From positions 1 to 36,164 of the forward strand of contig CAZHLG010000009.1 of assembly GCA_964533145.1 (NCBI GenBank): a stretch of 36,164 bases of DNA, read 5' to 3'. The translations under genes and the position numbers were made by a program. This DNA comes from CAITQP01 sp964533145. GTDB lineage: Bacteria > Patescibacteriota > Minisyncoccia > Phycocordibacterales > UBA9973. Below are positions 7,453 through 16,088 of this stretch, piece after piece. The notes beneath the pieces are model-generated. The model did not search any database, was not told the DNA's origin, and saw only the letters and a list, made by a program, of their open reading frames with translations. The stretch's first letter is position 1; every line of letters begins with the position of its first letter.

Positions 7453-8076
7453 ATGAAAAAACTGATTCTACCGCTCGTTCTTTTCTTTGCCGGGCTGCGG
7501 TCCGCTGACGCCCAGATATGGATCCAGACGGATTCGGCGTATAAGAAGAAAAGCGCGACATCGATCGAGATGTACTTCAGCATCCATCTCTCGAACCCGT
7601 ATGATTCGACGACGAACGTCGGCGCCATCGCGGCGACGCGCGATCACAGCTACATCCATGAAGTGAAGTCGCTGTACACTGCGTATGCGCCTGCGACAAG
7701 CTATGCGCTGCAGTGGAACGGTCTGTACGGACAGTGTTCGATCACGATCTTCGCGAGCAGCATGTATTCGATGATCGATGTCGCTCCGTGGGAGTTCGTG
7801 CTCGACGTCGACATGGCGCCAAGCGGCACCGGCGAAGCGATCGTCACGAGGAACGACCTGTTCGTCTCGAGCGATGCGGCCGGCACGAAAACGATCCATT
7901 GTCCGAAGTGGTATGGCTGCACGTACAGCGTGCGCGATTGCAGCGGGCGATTGCTCAAAACCGTTGCCGCTGCGGGCGAACGTACGGATCTTGATGCGAG
8001 CGACCTCGCTTCGGGAACGTACATTCTGTCCGCGGTGCGCGCCGATTGGAAGACCAGCGTTCAGTTCGTGAAATGA
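7453..8076 (+). CDS. Secreted protein with T9SS-like C-terminal domain
   Basis: A 207-residue exported protein. Residues 1-20 are a signal peptide (MKKLILPLVLFFAGL..., ADA before Q). The middle (about 25-150) is a single beta-rich domain with alternating hydrophobic strands. The end (about 158-207) reads YSVRDCSGRLLKTV... LDASDLASGTYILSAV... VQFVK. That is the order of elements in the type A sorting domain of Bacteroidota T9SS cargo: a D..GR(L/V) motif, a DL..GTY motif and a short C-terminal strand. The neighbouring gene ending at 7314 has the same C-terminal architecture, so the two probably act together or share a delivery route. No Shine-Dalgarno site; the leader ends AAATCTGAAAA before the ATG. 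Confidence 0.78.
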   Translation: MKKLILPLVLFFAGLRSADAQIWIQTDSAYKKKSATSIEMYFSIHLSNPYDSTTNVGAIAATRDHSYIHEVKSLYTAYAPATSYALQWNGLYGQCSITIFASSMYSMIDVAPWEFVLDVDMAPSGTGEAIVTRNDLFVSSDAAGTKTIHCPKWYGCTYSVRDCSGRLLKTVAAAGERTDLDASDLASGTYILSAVRADWKTSVQFVK

Positions 8077-8081
8077 TCTGC

Positions 8082-8122
8082 AAAAGCTCTGCGAAAAAAC
8101 GCAGAGCTTTTATTTTTTTTTT
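8082..8122 (+). terminator. Intrinsic terminator
   Basis: AAAAGCTCTGCG / CGCAGAGCTTTT stem followed by a run of T. Confidence 0.9.
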
Positions 8123-8369
8123 CGTGCAAAAAATATTTTTCGAAAAAAAATTCTGAAATTAATTTTCAAAAAATATTTTTTGAAAAAATTTTTGCGAAGT
8201 TATCCACAGTTTTCGAAAAAAAATATTGCGAGTGATGCGCGCGTGTAGGATAATTATCGCAAGGACGTTCGATGCACGCGAAAAAAATTTTTTCAGAAAA
8301 TTATTTTGAAAAAATATTTCGCGCGGTCGGCACCGGACGCGCTTACCAATAATTTTTGCAACACATACT
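8123..8369. other. Very AT-rich intergenic region with a consensus DnaA box
   Basis: No gene is seen between 8123 and 8369. Up to about 8220 and again at 8281-8320 the sequence is almost only A/T tracts. It includes a perfect 24-bp palindrome at 8163-8186 centred on TATA-like bases. A perfect DnaA box, TTATCCACA, lies at 8200-8208. Only one perfect box was found, so this could be a minor DnaA site or an unwinding-like element rather than the origin. A candidate promoter sits at 8226-8254 (TTGCGA, 17 nt, GATAAT), reading toward the small basic peptide. Confidence 0.5.
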
Positions 8370-8450
8370 ATGGCAGCAAAAAAGAAGGCCGCTAAGAAGA
8401 CGGCTAAGAAGCCGGCTAAGAAGGCCGCAAAGAAGAAGGCTCGCGCCTAA
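8370..8450 (+). CDS. 26-residue Lys/Ala-rich basic peptide (histone H1-like tail)
   Basis: The frame begins MAAKKKAAKKTAKKPAKKAA and ends KKKARA, then TAA. It consists almost entirely of Lys and Ala with one Thr and one Pro, in the AAKK/PAKK pattern of histone H1 C-terminal tails and bacterial H1-like proteins. A nucleic-acid-binding role is inferred from composition. Support for a real gene comes from a terminator directly after it and from a 5' leader shared with another basic-peptide gene at 22249. That leader has TTACCAAT, later ACACATA, then ATGGCA. A SET-type lysine methyltransferase gene lies at 19990-20406 and could act on such peptides. Confidence 0.72.
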   Translation: MAAKKKAAKKTAKKPAKKAAKKKARA

Positions 8451-8482
8451 CTTCAATTTCTGTTCGTTCCCACTTACGAAAG

Positions 8483-8508
8483 ACGTCCCGCTCAGGCGGG
8501 GCGTTTTT
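8483..8508 (+). terminator. Intrinsic terminator
   Basis: ACGTCCCGC / GCGGGGCGT stem, loop TCAG, followed by T5. Confidence 0.8.
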
Positions 8509-8521
8509 CGTTGATATATGG

Positions 8522-8536
8522 TATACTGGCTCGCCT
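8522..8536 (+). promoter_or_regulatory. -10 box 9 nt before secA
   Basis: TATACT (8522-8527), then 9 nt to ATG 8537. A start on or just before the ATG is predicted. Confidence 0.7.
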
Positions 8537-11008
<2,472 letters not shown>

Positions 11009-11045
11009 GACTTATTTTTGGACAAATTGTCAATTGATATTGCAT

Positions 11046-11075
11046 AAAATACCCTTATAAAATAAGGGTATTTTT
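11046..11075 (+). terminator. Terminator of secA
   Basis: AAAATACCCTTAT / ATAAGGGTATTTTT with a 3-nt loop. Confidence 0.85.
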
Positions 11076-11078
11076 GCT

Positions 11079-11137
11079 TTGACAGGCATAAAAATCATGG
11101 TATAACCCTTGACTTTTAAACCGGGGTGTGATACTAT
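11079..11137 (+). promoter_or_regulatory. Tandem promoters of the glucosaminidase-like gene
   Basis: P1: TTGACA (11079-11084), 16 nt, TATAAC (11101-11106). P2: TTGACT (11109-11114), 17 nt, TACTAT (11132-11137). P2 would start the transcript near 11144. Confidence 0.75.
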
Positions 11138-11143
11138 GGGGGC

Positions 11144-11289
11144 ATAACCTGATATGGTAGATGAGCGAAAGTTCATGCTACTGTCTCAGGTTTTTATGTT
11201 CCGCTTCGGGCGGACCGGACAACCGGTCAATGCATTCGCCCCGAAAGCGGTATTCAGTCCATGAGTTCGGCGGAGCGTAACCGCCCATT
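11144..11289 (+). promoter_or_regulatory. Structured 5' leader with attenuator-like hairpin
   Basis: About 146 nt of non-coding leader with three strong folds. Hairpin 1 (11146-11192) pairs AACCTGA with TCAGGTT, GTAG with CTAC and ATGA with TCAT, and is followed by T5, so it could terminate transcription. Hairpin 2 (about 11200-11253) pairs CCGCTTCGGG with CCCCGAAAGCGG and contains GACCGG/CCGGTC closed by ACAA. Hairpin 3 pairs GGCGG with CCGCC just before the ATG. I cannot match it to a known riboswitch class. A cis-regulatory RNA controlling a wall hydrolase is inferred. Confidence 0.55.
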
Positions 11290-11904
11290 ATGCATAAAAA
11301 GGTCAATACATTCATGCGATCAGTCGTTGCGCTTCCTGTTTTGACAACGACCTTGGCAATGAATCCGATGAGCGGAATCATGGCCAAGTCTCCCATCGCA
11401 GCAGTCATATCTCCCGACCAAAACAGGCCCCTTGTGAGCGAGGTCACCGATAACAAACGGATCCTCCTCGACCGCAAGGCAGCACAGATCGACGCGTTCT
11501 TCGCAAAATACAAGCTTCCGATGGAAGGCTACGGCGAGAAGCTCGTGCTCGAAGCCGACAAGAACGGCCTTGAGCCCGACATGATCGCCCTCGTGGCGCT
11601 CGTCGAGTCCACGGGCTGCAAATTCATCATCGAGGGCACGAACAACTGTTTCGGCTGGGGCAGCGGTAAGATCCGCTTCAAGTCGATCGACGAGTCCATC
11701 GAGAAGGTCGCAGCCGCCCTTGCGGGTAACGATCCGGCGACGGAACGCTACTACAAGGACAAGCCGATGGACGAGATCCTTCAGATCTACAACGGCTACG
11801 CCAACGACAAGTACCTCACGAACATCAAGACGCTCCGCAAGCAGATCGAGAAAATGCAGGTCCCTGAGACCCAGTTCGCTTCGGCTTCGCTGAAAGTCTC
11901 GTAA
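11290..11904 (+). CDS. Glucosaminidase-like (lysozyme-superfamily) cell-wall protein
   Basis: A 204-residue protein. The N-terminal 40 residues are hydrophobic with a basic start and may be a signal peptide or anchor. The domain at about 60-190 carries a pattern seen in CPR proteins labelled glucosaminidase or lytic transglycosylase-like: LPMEGYGEKLVLEADKNGL, then LVALVESTGCKF, then NNCFGWGSGKIRFKSIDESIEKVAAAL and a late IYNGYA segment. The Glu of VESTG is the expected catalytic acid. Cleavage of peptidoglycan glycan strands outside the membrane is therefore likely. The gene stands alone with two promoters, a structured leader and a strong terminator. A later ATG at 11323 is an alternative start. 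Confidence 0.75.
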   Translation: MHKKVNTFMRSVVALPVLTTTLAMNPMSGIMAKSPIAAVISPDQNRPLVSEVTDNKRILLDRKAAQIDAFFAKYKLPMEGYGEKLVLEADKNGLEPDMIALVALVESTGCKFIIEGTNNCFGWGSGKIRFKSIDESIEKVAAALAGNDPATERYYKDKPMDEILQIYNGYANDKYLTNIKTLRKQIEKMQVPETQFASASLKVS

Positions 11905-11909
11905 TTCGG

Positions 11910-11941
11910 AAAAGCCCCGCGCCTCACGGCGCGGGGCTTTT
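11910..11941 (+). terminator. Intrinsic terminator
   Basis: AAAAGCCCCGCGCC / GGCGCGGGGCTTTT, loop TCAC. Confidence 0.92.
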
Positions 11942-11948
11942 CGCTTGC

Positions 11949-11976
11949 TTGACACCTCCGTGCTGAAGCGTAGGAT
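11949..11976 (+). promoter_or_regulatory. Promoter
   Basis: TTGACA (11949-11954), 16 nt, TAGGAT (11971-11976); leader of about 10 nt before ATG 11994, without a Shine-Dalgarno site. Confidence 0.65.
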
Positions 11977-11993
11977 TTAAGAAAATTCTGCCT

Positions 11994-12698
11994 ATGAGAC
12001 ATACATTGCAACAGACAAATAAAGCGGTGCTTTTTTTCAACGACAATGCGGCCGAATACGACTCGCGTTCGATCAATGCGGGGTGGCTTGCCGCGCCGCG
12101 TGCGCTGTACGCGCTGCAGGCACCCTATTTTGCGGGCAGCGACAAACTGCTCGATCTCGGATGCGGGACTGGACTGCTTTCTGACGTATACAAGCAGGAA
12201 GCTGCGAAATCCGGCCATGCCATCCACGTGACCGGCATCGATGCCTCGCCCCGGATGCTTCATCGGGCCAAGGAAAGCCGGTACGCTGACGCGCTGATCG
12301 AACTCGACCTTGCGGATGCCGCGCTCGTGCTCCCGTTCGGCGACCAGGCGATGCCGCATGTCGCGGCCTGCGGACTCCTGCCGTACATCGAAGACCTGCG
12401 GCCGCTTTTTCTTGAGACGGCGCGCATACTGCCGCTCGGCGGGACCTTTGTCTTCGACTATCATCCGCTCTCGGAAAAGGTGATGGCCCGGTGCTCCCAA
12501 AGGGGGTCACGGCATATCGACAAAGGCACGCATGCGAATTTCGGAGTGGAATACTACCTGCATGACGAAGCGGAGCTGGCACGGCTGCTTGACGATGCAG
12601 GCCTTGTCGTGGACGGCGAACGGAAGAACTACGCCGTGATGCAGACGACGGAGCGCGGCCCGCTCGTGTTCAGTGCAGTAGTGGCAATGAAAGCATGA
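11994..12698 (+). CDS. Class I SAM-dependent methyltransferase
   Basis: A 234-residue cytosolic protein. The Rossmann motif I is LLDLGCGTGLLSDVY (about residues 52-66). VTGIDASPRML is motif II, where the acidic residue binds the ribose of SAM. PHVAACGLLPYI is in the motif IV position and LPLGGTFVFDYHPL in the motif V/VI region. The N-terminus (VLFFNDNAAEYDSRSI) resembles the cap of small-molecule methyltransferases of the UbiE/Methyltransf_25 kind. The substrate cannot be told. It is a single gene between its own promoter and a terminator. Confidence 0.85.
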   Translation: MRHTLQQTNKAVLFFNDNAAEYDSRSINAGWLAAPRALYALQAPYFAGSDKLLDLGCGTGLLSDVYKQEAAKSGHAIHVTGIDASPRMLHRAKESRYADALIELDLADAALVLPFGDQAMPHVAACGLLPYIEDLRPLFLETARILPLGGTFVFDYHPLSEKVMARCSQRGSRHIDKGTHANFGVEYYLHDEAELARLLDDAGLVVDGERKNYAVMQTTERGPLVFSAVVAMKA

Positions 12699-12703
12699 AA
12701 ATG

Positions 12704-12731
12704 CGGCCCGGAGCGATCCGGGCCGTTTTTT
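12704..12731 (+). terminator. Intrinsic terminator
   Basis: CGGCCCGGA / TCCGGGCCG, loop GCGA, followed by T6. Its T run overlaps the stop codon of the convergent rsmE gene. Confidence 0.9.
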
Positions 12732-13419
12732 AGTTGCAGATGAGATACGCTGCGACGATGGCGGCCGTTTCGCCGCGGAGCGTGAATGTGCCGAGCGAGG
12801 CGATGCGGATCCCTCGCTTGCGGGCAGCGGCGGTCTCTTCTTCCGTAAAGCCGCCTTCCGGGCCGACGAACGCGGTCGTGGTTTCTTTGAAGTCTGCGGG
12901 TCCGGTCGGGGAGCCGGACAGATCGAAGAAGACGGTCTGTTCCGGGCCTGCTGCTGCGATGGCTTCGGCGAGCGGCATCGGTTCGGCGAGTTCCGGCAGT
13001 ATGGTGCGCCCGGACTGTTCGGCGGCTTCGCGGATGATCTTTTCGAGACGGTCGCGGTTGAAGCCCGTTTTCACAGTGCGTTCGGTCAGAAGGGGCACGA
13101 TGCGGGAGATGCCGGTTTCGACGGCTTTTTGGGCGGCGAGTTCGAAATTCTCGCGTTTGAGCAGGGCGCAAAAAAGCGAAGCTTTTTTGCGCCCTTCCTC
13201 CGCCCGCTCCACTCGCGAAACTATCCGCACCGCTGCCTCATCCCGTGCCAGCCGTTCGATGACCGCCTCCGCCTCGCTGCCGCGTCCGTCGCAGAGAATG
13301 ACCGAATCGCCGGGCGCAAGCCGCAGCACGTTTTTCCATTGCGAAATGAGCGCCGCGTCATGGATGGCGGCGGTGTCGCGGGACAGATCGAACTCGCGGA
13401 TGAAGCGGTGCAGTCGCAT
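12730..13419 (-). CDS. rsmE: 16S rRNA m3U1498 methyltransferase RsmE
   Basis: SPOUT-family enzyme that methylates U1498 in helix 44 of 16S rRNA, near the decoding site. The 229-residue length is normal. The N-terminal PUA-like part (MRLHRFIRE... NVLRLAPGDSVILCDGRGSE) precedes the SPOUT domain. That domain has ENFELAAQKAVETGISRIVPLLTERTV, then FVGPEGGFTEEETAAARK and the knot motif IASLGTFTLRGETAAIVAA. The ATG at 13419 is chosen over an upstream in-frame ATG because it gives the family N-terminus and has a -10-like TACGAT 8 nt upstream (13433-13428, minus). The transglutaminase-like gene ends 28 nt upstream on the same strand. Confidence 0.93.
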   Translation of the reverse strand: MRLHRFIREFDLSRDTAAIHDAALISQWKNVLRLAPGDSVILCDGRGSEAEAVIERLARDEAAVRIVSRVERAEEGRKKASLFCALLKRENFELAAQKAVETGISRIVPLLTERTVKTGFNRDRLEKIIREAAEQSGRTILPELAEPMPLAEAIAAAGPEQTVFFDLSGSPTGPADFKETTTAFVGPEGGFTEEETAAARKRGIRIASLGTFTLRGETAAIVAAYLICN

Positions 13420-13447
13420 ACAGGAGCATCGTATCCCACCGGGGCCG

Positions 13448-14044
13448 TTACGGCAAATCAACAAGCTTGCCGGCGGCGATCTCGATCGGGTCGGCGCGGC
13501 GGAGCTTTTGTTCGGCGGCTTTCGTCAGGATGGGTTCGTGCGGCGAGTCGTCGAGCGCGGCTGCTATCTCATAGAGATCGCTCCGCGCCTCCGTCCAGCC
13601 GGAACCGAATGCTGTGCGGACATCGAACGGCTTCGAGAAACTTCGGAGCGTCTTTTTTCCTTCGTTGGTGAAGTACTCATGGAAGAACGACATGGCGAGC
13701 TCGCGCGGCGTGCGGTAAACCGGCTCGCGGTAGCGCAGCACGGCATGGCTCGTCTTTGAGATCGCGCCCCAGCAGCCATCGCGGCGGAACAGCGCGATGA
13801 CATGGTCCACATCGCCGGACCGTTCGGATACCTTGAGGTCCATGAGGAGCGGTTTTTCGCCGAGTGCCATGAGCGCCGCCGCGGCAAGCAGCGCGCCTTC
13901 CATGCAGCTTGCCGTGCGCGTCTCGAGTACGACTCGCGGCGAGCGCACGATCGGCTCGCGTTTGGGCGAGCGGAAGGGGAGCGTGTTGAGAAAATCCTGA
14001 ATATCCTGCGGCGAGCGCAGGAACGCGAACGGGGAATCTGCCAT
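13448..14044 (-). CDS. Transglutaminase-like fold protein
   Basis: A 198-residue soluble protein. ETRTASCMEGALLAAAALMALG places a Cys at the start of a helix, and GDVDHVIALFRRDGCWGAISKT places a His at the start of a strand, about 40 residues later. This is the Cys...His order of transglutaminase/NlpC-type folds, with an Asp/Glu expected further on. The function is unknown, with protease, amidase or a non-catalytic role all possible. It has a leaderless promoter (TATACT on the minus strand at 14056-14051, 6 nt from the ATG) and runs divergently from the dedA-like gene. Confidence 0.7.
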   Translation of the reverse strand: MADSPFAFLRSPQDIQDFLNTLPFRSPKREPIVRSPRVVLETRTASCMEGALLAAAALMALGEKPLLMDLKVSERSGDVDHVIALFRRDGCWGAISKTSHAVLRYREPVYRTPRELAMSFFHEYFTNEGKKTLRSFSKPFDVRTAFGSGWTEARSDLYEIAAALDDSPHEPILTKAAEQKLRRADPIEIAAGKLVDLP

Positions 14045-14080
14045 GGAGACAGTATAGCGGGCGTGGTATACTTTGGGAAC
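14045..14080. promoter_or_regulatory. Divergent pair of leaderless -10 boxes
   Basis: Minus: TATACT (14056-14051) 6 nt from ATG 14044. Plus: TATACT (14067-14072) 8 nt from the ATG of a mini-ORF at 14081. The two boxes are 10 nt apart, so the two promoters probably compete. Confidence 0.7.
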
Positions 14081-14104
14081 ATGGAACCCGTCCCCGCAGC
14101 CTGA
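14081..14104 (+). CDS. Seven-residue upstream mini-ORF (leader peptide) before dedA-like gene
   Basis: ATG at 14081 lies 8 nt after a TATACT box and encodes MEPVPAA followed by TGA. The next base is followed by ATG 14106 of the dedA-like gene (TGAtATG). The -10 spacing predicts that this mini-ORF, not the main gene, is the leaderless start. Translation of the membrane protein would then depend on termination and restart. It could be fortuitous. Confidence 0.5.
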   Translation: MEPVPAA

Positions 14105-14105
14105 T

Positions 14106-14714
14106 ATGCACTTCTTCGTTCACATTGTACTGCCGTATTTGCTGTTCTATAAGTACTGGGCGATTTTTGCCGTGACATTCGTCGCGGCGCTGGCCTTTCC
14201 GGTACCTCCCGGCACGCTGCTCATGGCGGCAAGCGCTTTTGCGAGCCAAGGATACCTGTCGTTGCCGTGGATCATCCTTGTCGGCACGGCAGGCAATGTC
14301 GCGGGGGACACTTTGGGCTATCTGATCGCGCGCCGTTATGGCAAACCCCTGCTTTCCCGCGCCGCTTTTTTCCGGCGACTCTTCGCTTCCGAACGATATG
14401 CCCGTTTCGAACGCCGGCTCGCCGATCGTCCCGGTCCGTATCTGTTCATCAGCCGATTCGAAGCGCTCTCAAACCTGTCGGTGAATATCATCGCCGGCAT
14501 GAGCCGGGTTCCGCTGCGCAAGTACATTCTCTGGGTCATACCGGGAGAGCTCGATCAGGTCGGCATATATTCGACCATCGGCTATCTGGTCGGGGACAAT
14601 TGGGAACAGGTCGCCGATATGGTGAGCCGCTACATGCTCATCGCGCTGGCCGTCCTTGCCGTTCTGGCCGCGCTATTTTGGAAGCGCATTTGGGCCCGCC
14701 TGACCCGGCGCTAG
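14106..14714 (+). CDS. DedA family membrane protein
   Basis: A 202-residue integral membrane protein of the DedA/SNARE-associated family. Family members act in membrane homeostasis, several as undecaprenyl-phosphate or phospholipid flippases. Visible features are an N-terminal hydrophobic stretch, the re-entrant motif FPVPPGTLLMAASAFASQG, and GTAGNVAGDTLGYLIARRYG. A second conserved block, SRFEALSNLSVNIIAGMSRVPLRKYI, carries the conserved Arg and Gly-rich stretch. A TM segment at the C-terminus precedes a basic tail. The ATG at 14106 is preferred over TTG 14073, because that lies directly at the -10 box. Confidence 0.85.
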   Translation: MHFFVHIVLPYLLFYKYWAIFAVTFVAALAFPVPPGTLLMAASAFASQGYLSLPWIILVGTAGNVAGDTLGYLIARRYGKPLLSRAAFFRRLFASERYARFERRLADRPGPYLFISRFEALSNLSVNIIAGMSRVPLRKYILWVIPGELDQVGIYSTIGYLVGDNWEQVADMVSRYMLIALAVLAVLAALFWKRIWARLTRR

Positions 14715-14716
14715 AC

Positions 14717-14745
14717 TTGCAAAACCAATGTTTTTGTGGTAGTGT
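14717..14745 (+). promoter_or_regulatory. Promoter
   Basis: TTGCAA (14717-14722), 17 nt, TAGTGT (14740-14745). The leader to ATG 14771 is AT-rich and has no Shine-Dalgarno site. Confidence 0.55.
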
Positions 14746-14770
14746 GATAAAAATTAAAACTGAATAGCGT

Positions 14771-15441
14771 ATGAAAAAAACATTGGATCCCAGACACCTT
14801 TTGTCGCGCGATTTGACACGGCTTACCATCACGGGCAACCCCGGAGAAGGAATACTTATCGGACGCACGGAGGACCATCTCGTCCTTGCGTGCTGGGTGC
14901 ATGACGCGAACGCCTCGTCCTTCCGTCGCGGATATACCGAAAACGACGGGGAAGTGGGCATAGCCATATCCGCCGCATGCATACGTTCAAATCGGACGAG
15001 CATGAGACGCCTCTCATCACGGGAGGCATCCGGCGGAGAGACAAAGAGCTTGAGTACCAGCTTCTGCTCCAAAAGAAGGGCATCGGCGGCACGCTGGCCG
15101 AGACACACCACTTCGTATGCAATGAGATGCCGTTCGGATACGGACGGTGTTTGACCTCATATGCCATCGAAAGCGAGCCCACGGGGCGTGTCGAGGGAGC
15201 AGGATTCTCTGCCGTGCGGACACTGTCCGTGCAGAAAATCGTGCGTGATCCGATGCCGTATGCGGGCGAGCCGCTCTTTCTTCCGGTTCCGGATGATCCG
15301 GAAGCCATGCTCGCGTTGTACAGCATGGCGCTTGAGGGGGACTGTTTTTCGGCGCTTGCCGTGAAATATGTCGATCTCAAAACCCGGGAAAGCACTGTGC
15401 TCATTCACAACGTGCATGCCACGGCCTGTGCCGGAGTCTAA
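14771..15441 (+). pseudogene. Hypothetical gene interrupted by a frame change near 14975
   Basis: Two overlapping frames together look like one gene of about 220 codons. From 14771 the first frame reads sensibly (MKKTLDPRHLLSRDLTRLTI... GEVGIAISAA). It then turns into Ser/Arg-rich shadow sequence until its stop at 15154. From about 14977 a second frame (MHTFKSDEHETPLITGGIRR... to a stop at 15441) has normal composition. A single-base indel near 14975 would join them. Alternatives are a sequencing error, programmed frameshifting (no classical slippery heptamer seen), or two overlapping genes with the second starting at ATG 14977. No domain is recognised. A terminator follows. Confidence 0.55.
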
Positions 15442-15464
15442 GACATGAGTATTTTCAGTATCGC

Positions 15465-15497
15465 AAAGCCCCTCCGCATGAGGGGCTTTCTCTTTGC
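15465..15497 (+). terminator. Intrinsic terminator
   Basis: AAAGCCCCT / AGGGGCTTT stem with a 7-nt loop, then CTCTTT. Confidence 0.7.
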
Positions 15498-15522
15498 AAA
15501 AAAGGGCCGTTTTTGCTACTAT
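15494..15522 (+). promoter_or_regulatory. Promoter of tRNA-Asn
   Basis: TTGCAA (15494-15499), 17 nt, TACTAT (15517-15522). Confidence 0.75.
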
Positions 15523-15550
15523 CTCTACGTTCCCGCCCAAAAACCCATAT

Positions 15551-15622
15551 TCCCCTGTAGCTCAATGGTAGAGCAATCGACTGTTAATCGATTGGTTATA
15601 GGTTCGAATCCTATCGGGGGAG
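15551..15622 (+). tRNA. tRNA-Asn (GTT)
   Basis: Full cloverleaf: acceptor TCCCCTG / CGGGGGA, D arm with GTAGCTC...GAGC, anticodon stem ATCGA/TCGAT around CTGTTAA (anticodon GTT at 15583-15585), T arm with GGTTCGAATCC, and discriminator G at 15622. The CCA end is not encoded. The gene marks the left edge of a low-GC island; its last bases (GGAGC with the flank) recur at the end of each dyad repeat in the island. Confidence 0.97.
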
Positions 15623-15653
15623 CAAAACTTGACTAAATAATTTAATATTGTAA
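15619..15653 (+). repeat. Direct repeat copy 1 (tRNA-Asn 3' end)
   Basis: Starts with GGAGCAAAA at the tRNA 3' end and ends TTGTAA. It matches 31 of 35 positions with 19514-19548. It includes a -35 TTGACT. Confidence 0.8.
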
Positions 15654-15656
15654 TAT
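15629..15656 (+). promoter_or_regulatory. Promoter of the first cassette
   Basis: TTGACT (15629-15634), 16 nt, TAATAT (15651-15656). The predicted start near 15663 puts a boxA-like motif at the RNA 5' end. Confidence 0.7.
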
Positions 15657-15662
15657 CCCAAG

Positions 15663-15739
15663 GGACAGTTCTTTGACATTGTTTTTATTGGTTCCCTAAG
15701 TAGCTCTCGTGGCTTTTTGGGGAACCAATAAAAATAGAG
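15663..15739 (+). promoter_or_regulatory. boxA-like motif plus long hairpin leader
   Basis: AGTTCTTTGACAT (15667-15679) resembles the NusB/S10-binding boxA. A perfect 15-bp inverted repeat follows: TTTTTATTGGTTCCC at 15682-15696 and its complement at 15720-15734, with a 23-nt loop. The ATG is 5 nt after the second arm. Two other cassettes in this island have the same layout. Confidence 0.6.
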
Positions 15740-15988
15740 ATGAAAAAGCAATATATTCTTTTTTACTATTCAATAGTAATTACGGAACAAGGTCCCAAAA
15801 ATATTCCTGGAACCACCACGCTCTTTGCCGATAATGACGAATCAGCCTCAACTTTGGCTCTGCTCATTTGGAAAAAGGTGTTTGAAGACGCCGGATCAGA
15901 ACGGCAGCGTCATAACCATTTCCGCGCTCTGAGAGACGAGCAAATGAACGATATCGAAGTAGATAAAGAGCAATTCGATCTTAAGTAA
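15740..15988 (+). CDS. Hypothetical protein, 82 aa (cassette gene)
   Basis: Starts MKKQYILFYYSIVITEQGPK; a small soluble protein with an N-terminal strand-rich part and an acidic, helical C-terminus. No domain is recognised. Its leader carries a boxA-like motif and a 15-bp hairpin ending 5 nt before the ATG, and a terminator follows. Base composition is clearly lower in GC than the flanking chromosome, and lysine codons are mostly AAA, as expected for acquired DNA. Function unknown. Confidence 0.7.
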   Translation: MKKQYILFYYSIVITEQGPKNIPGTTTLFADNDESASTLALLIWKKVFEDAGSERQRHNHFRALRDEQMNDIEVDKEQFDLK

Positions 15989-16020
15989 CGCTAAACAGCA
16001 TCACAAGCAATTAACGAAAA

Positions 16021-16054
16021 GGACTAGCCAAAACGGTTAGTCTTTTCTGTTTTT
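16021..16054 (+). terminator. Intrinsic terminator
   Basis: GACTAGCC / CGGTTAGTC stem, loop AAAA, followed by a T-rich run. Confidence 0.8.
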
Positions 16055-16088
16055 TATTCTCAAAATGAAGTATGATCCAATATAGATT

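Noticed and set aside
8200..8208. Firm call of oriC
   Set aside because: Only one perfect DnaA box and no dnaA, dnaN or skew information in the window; kept as a tentative observation only.
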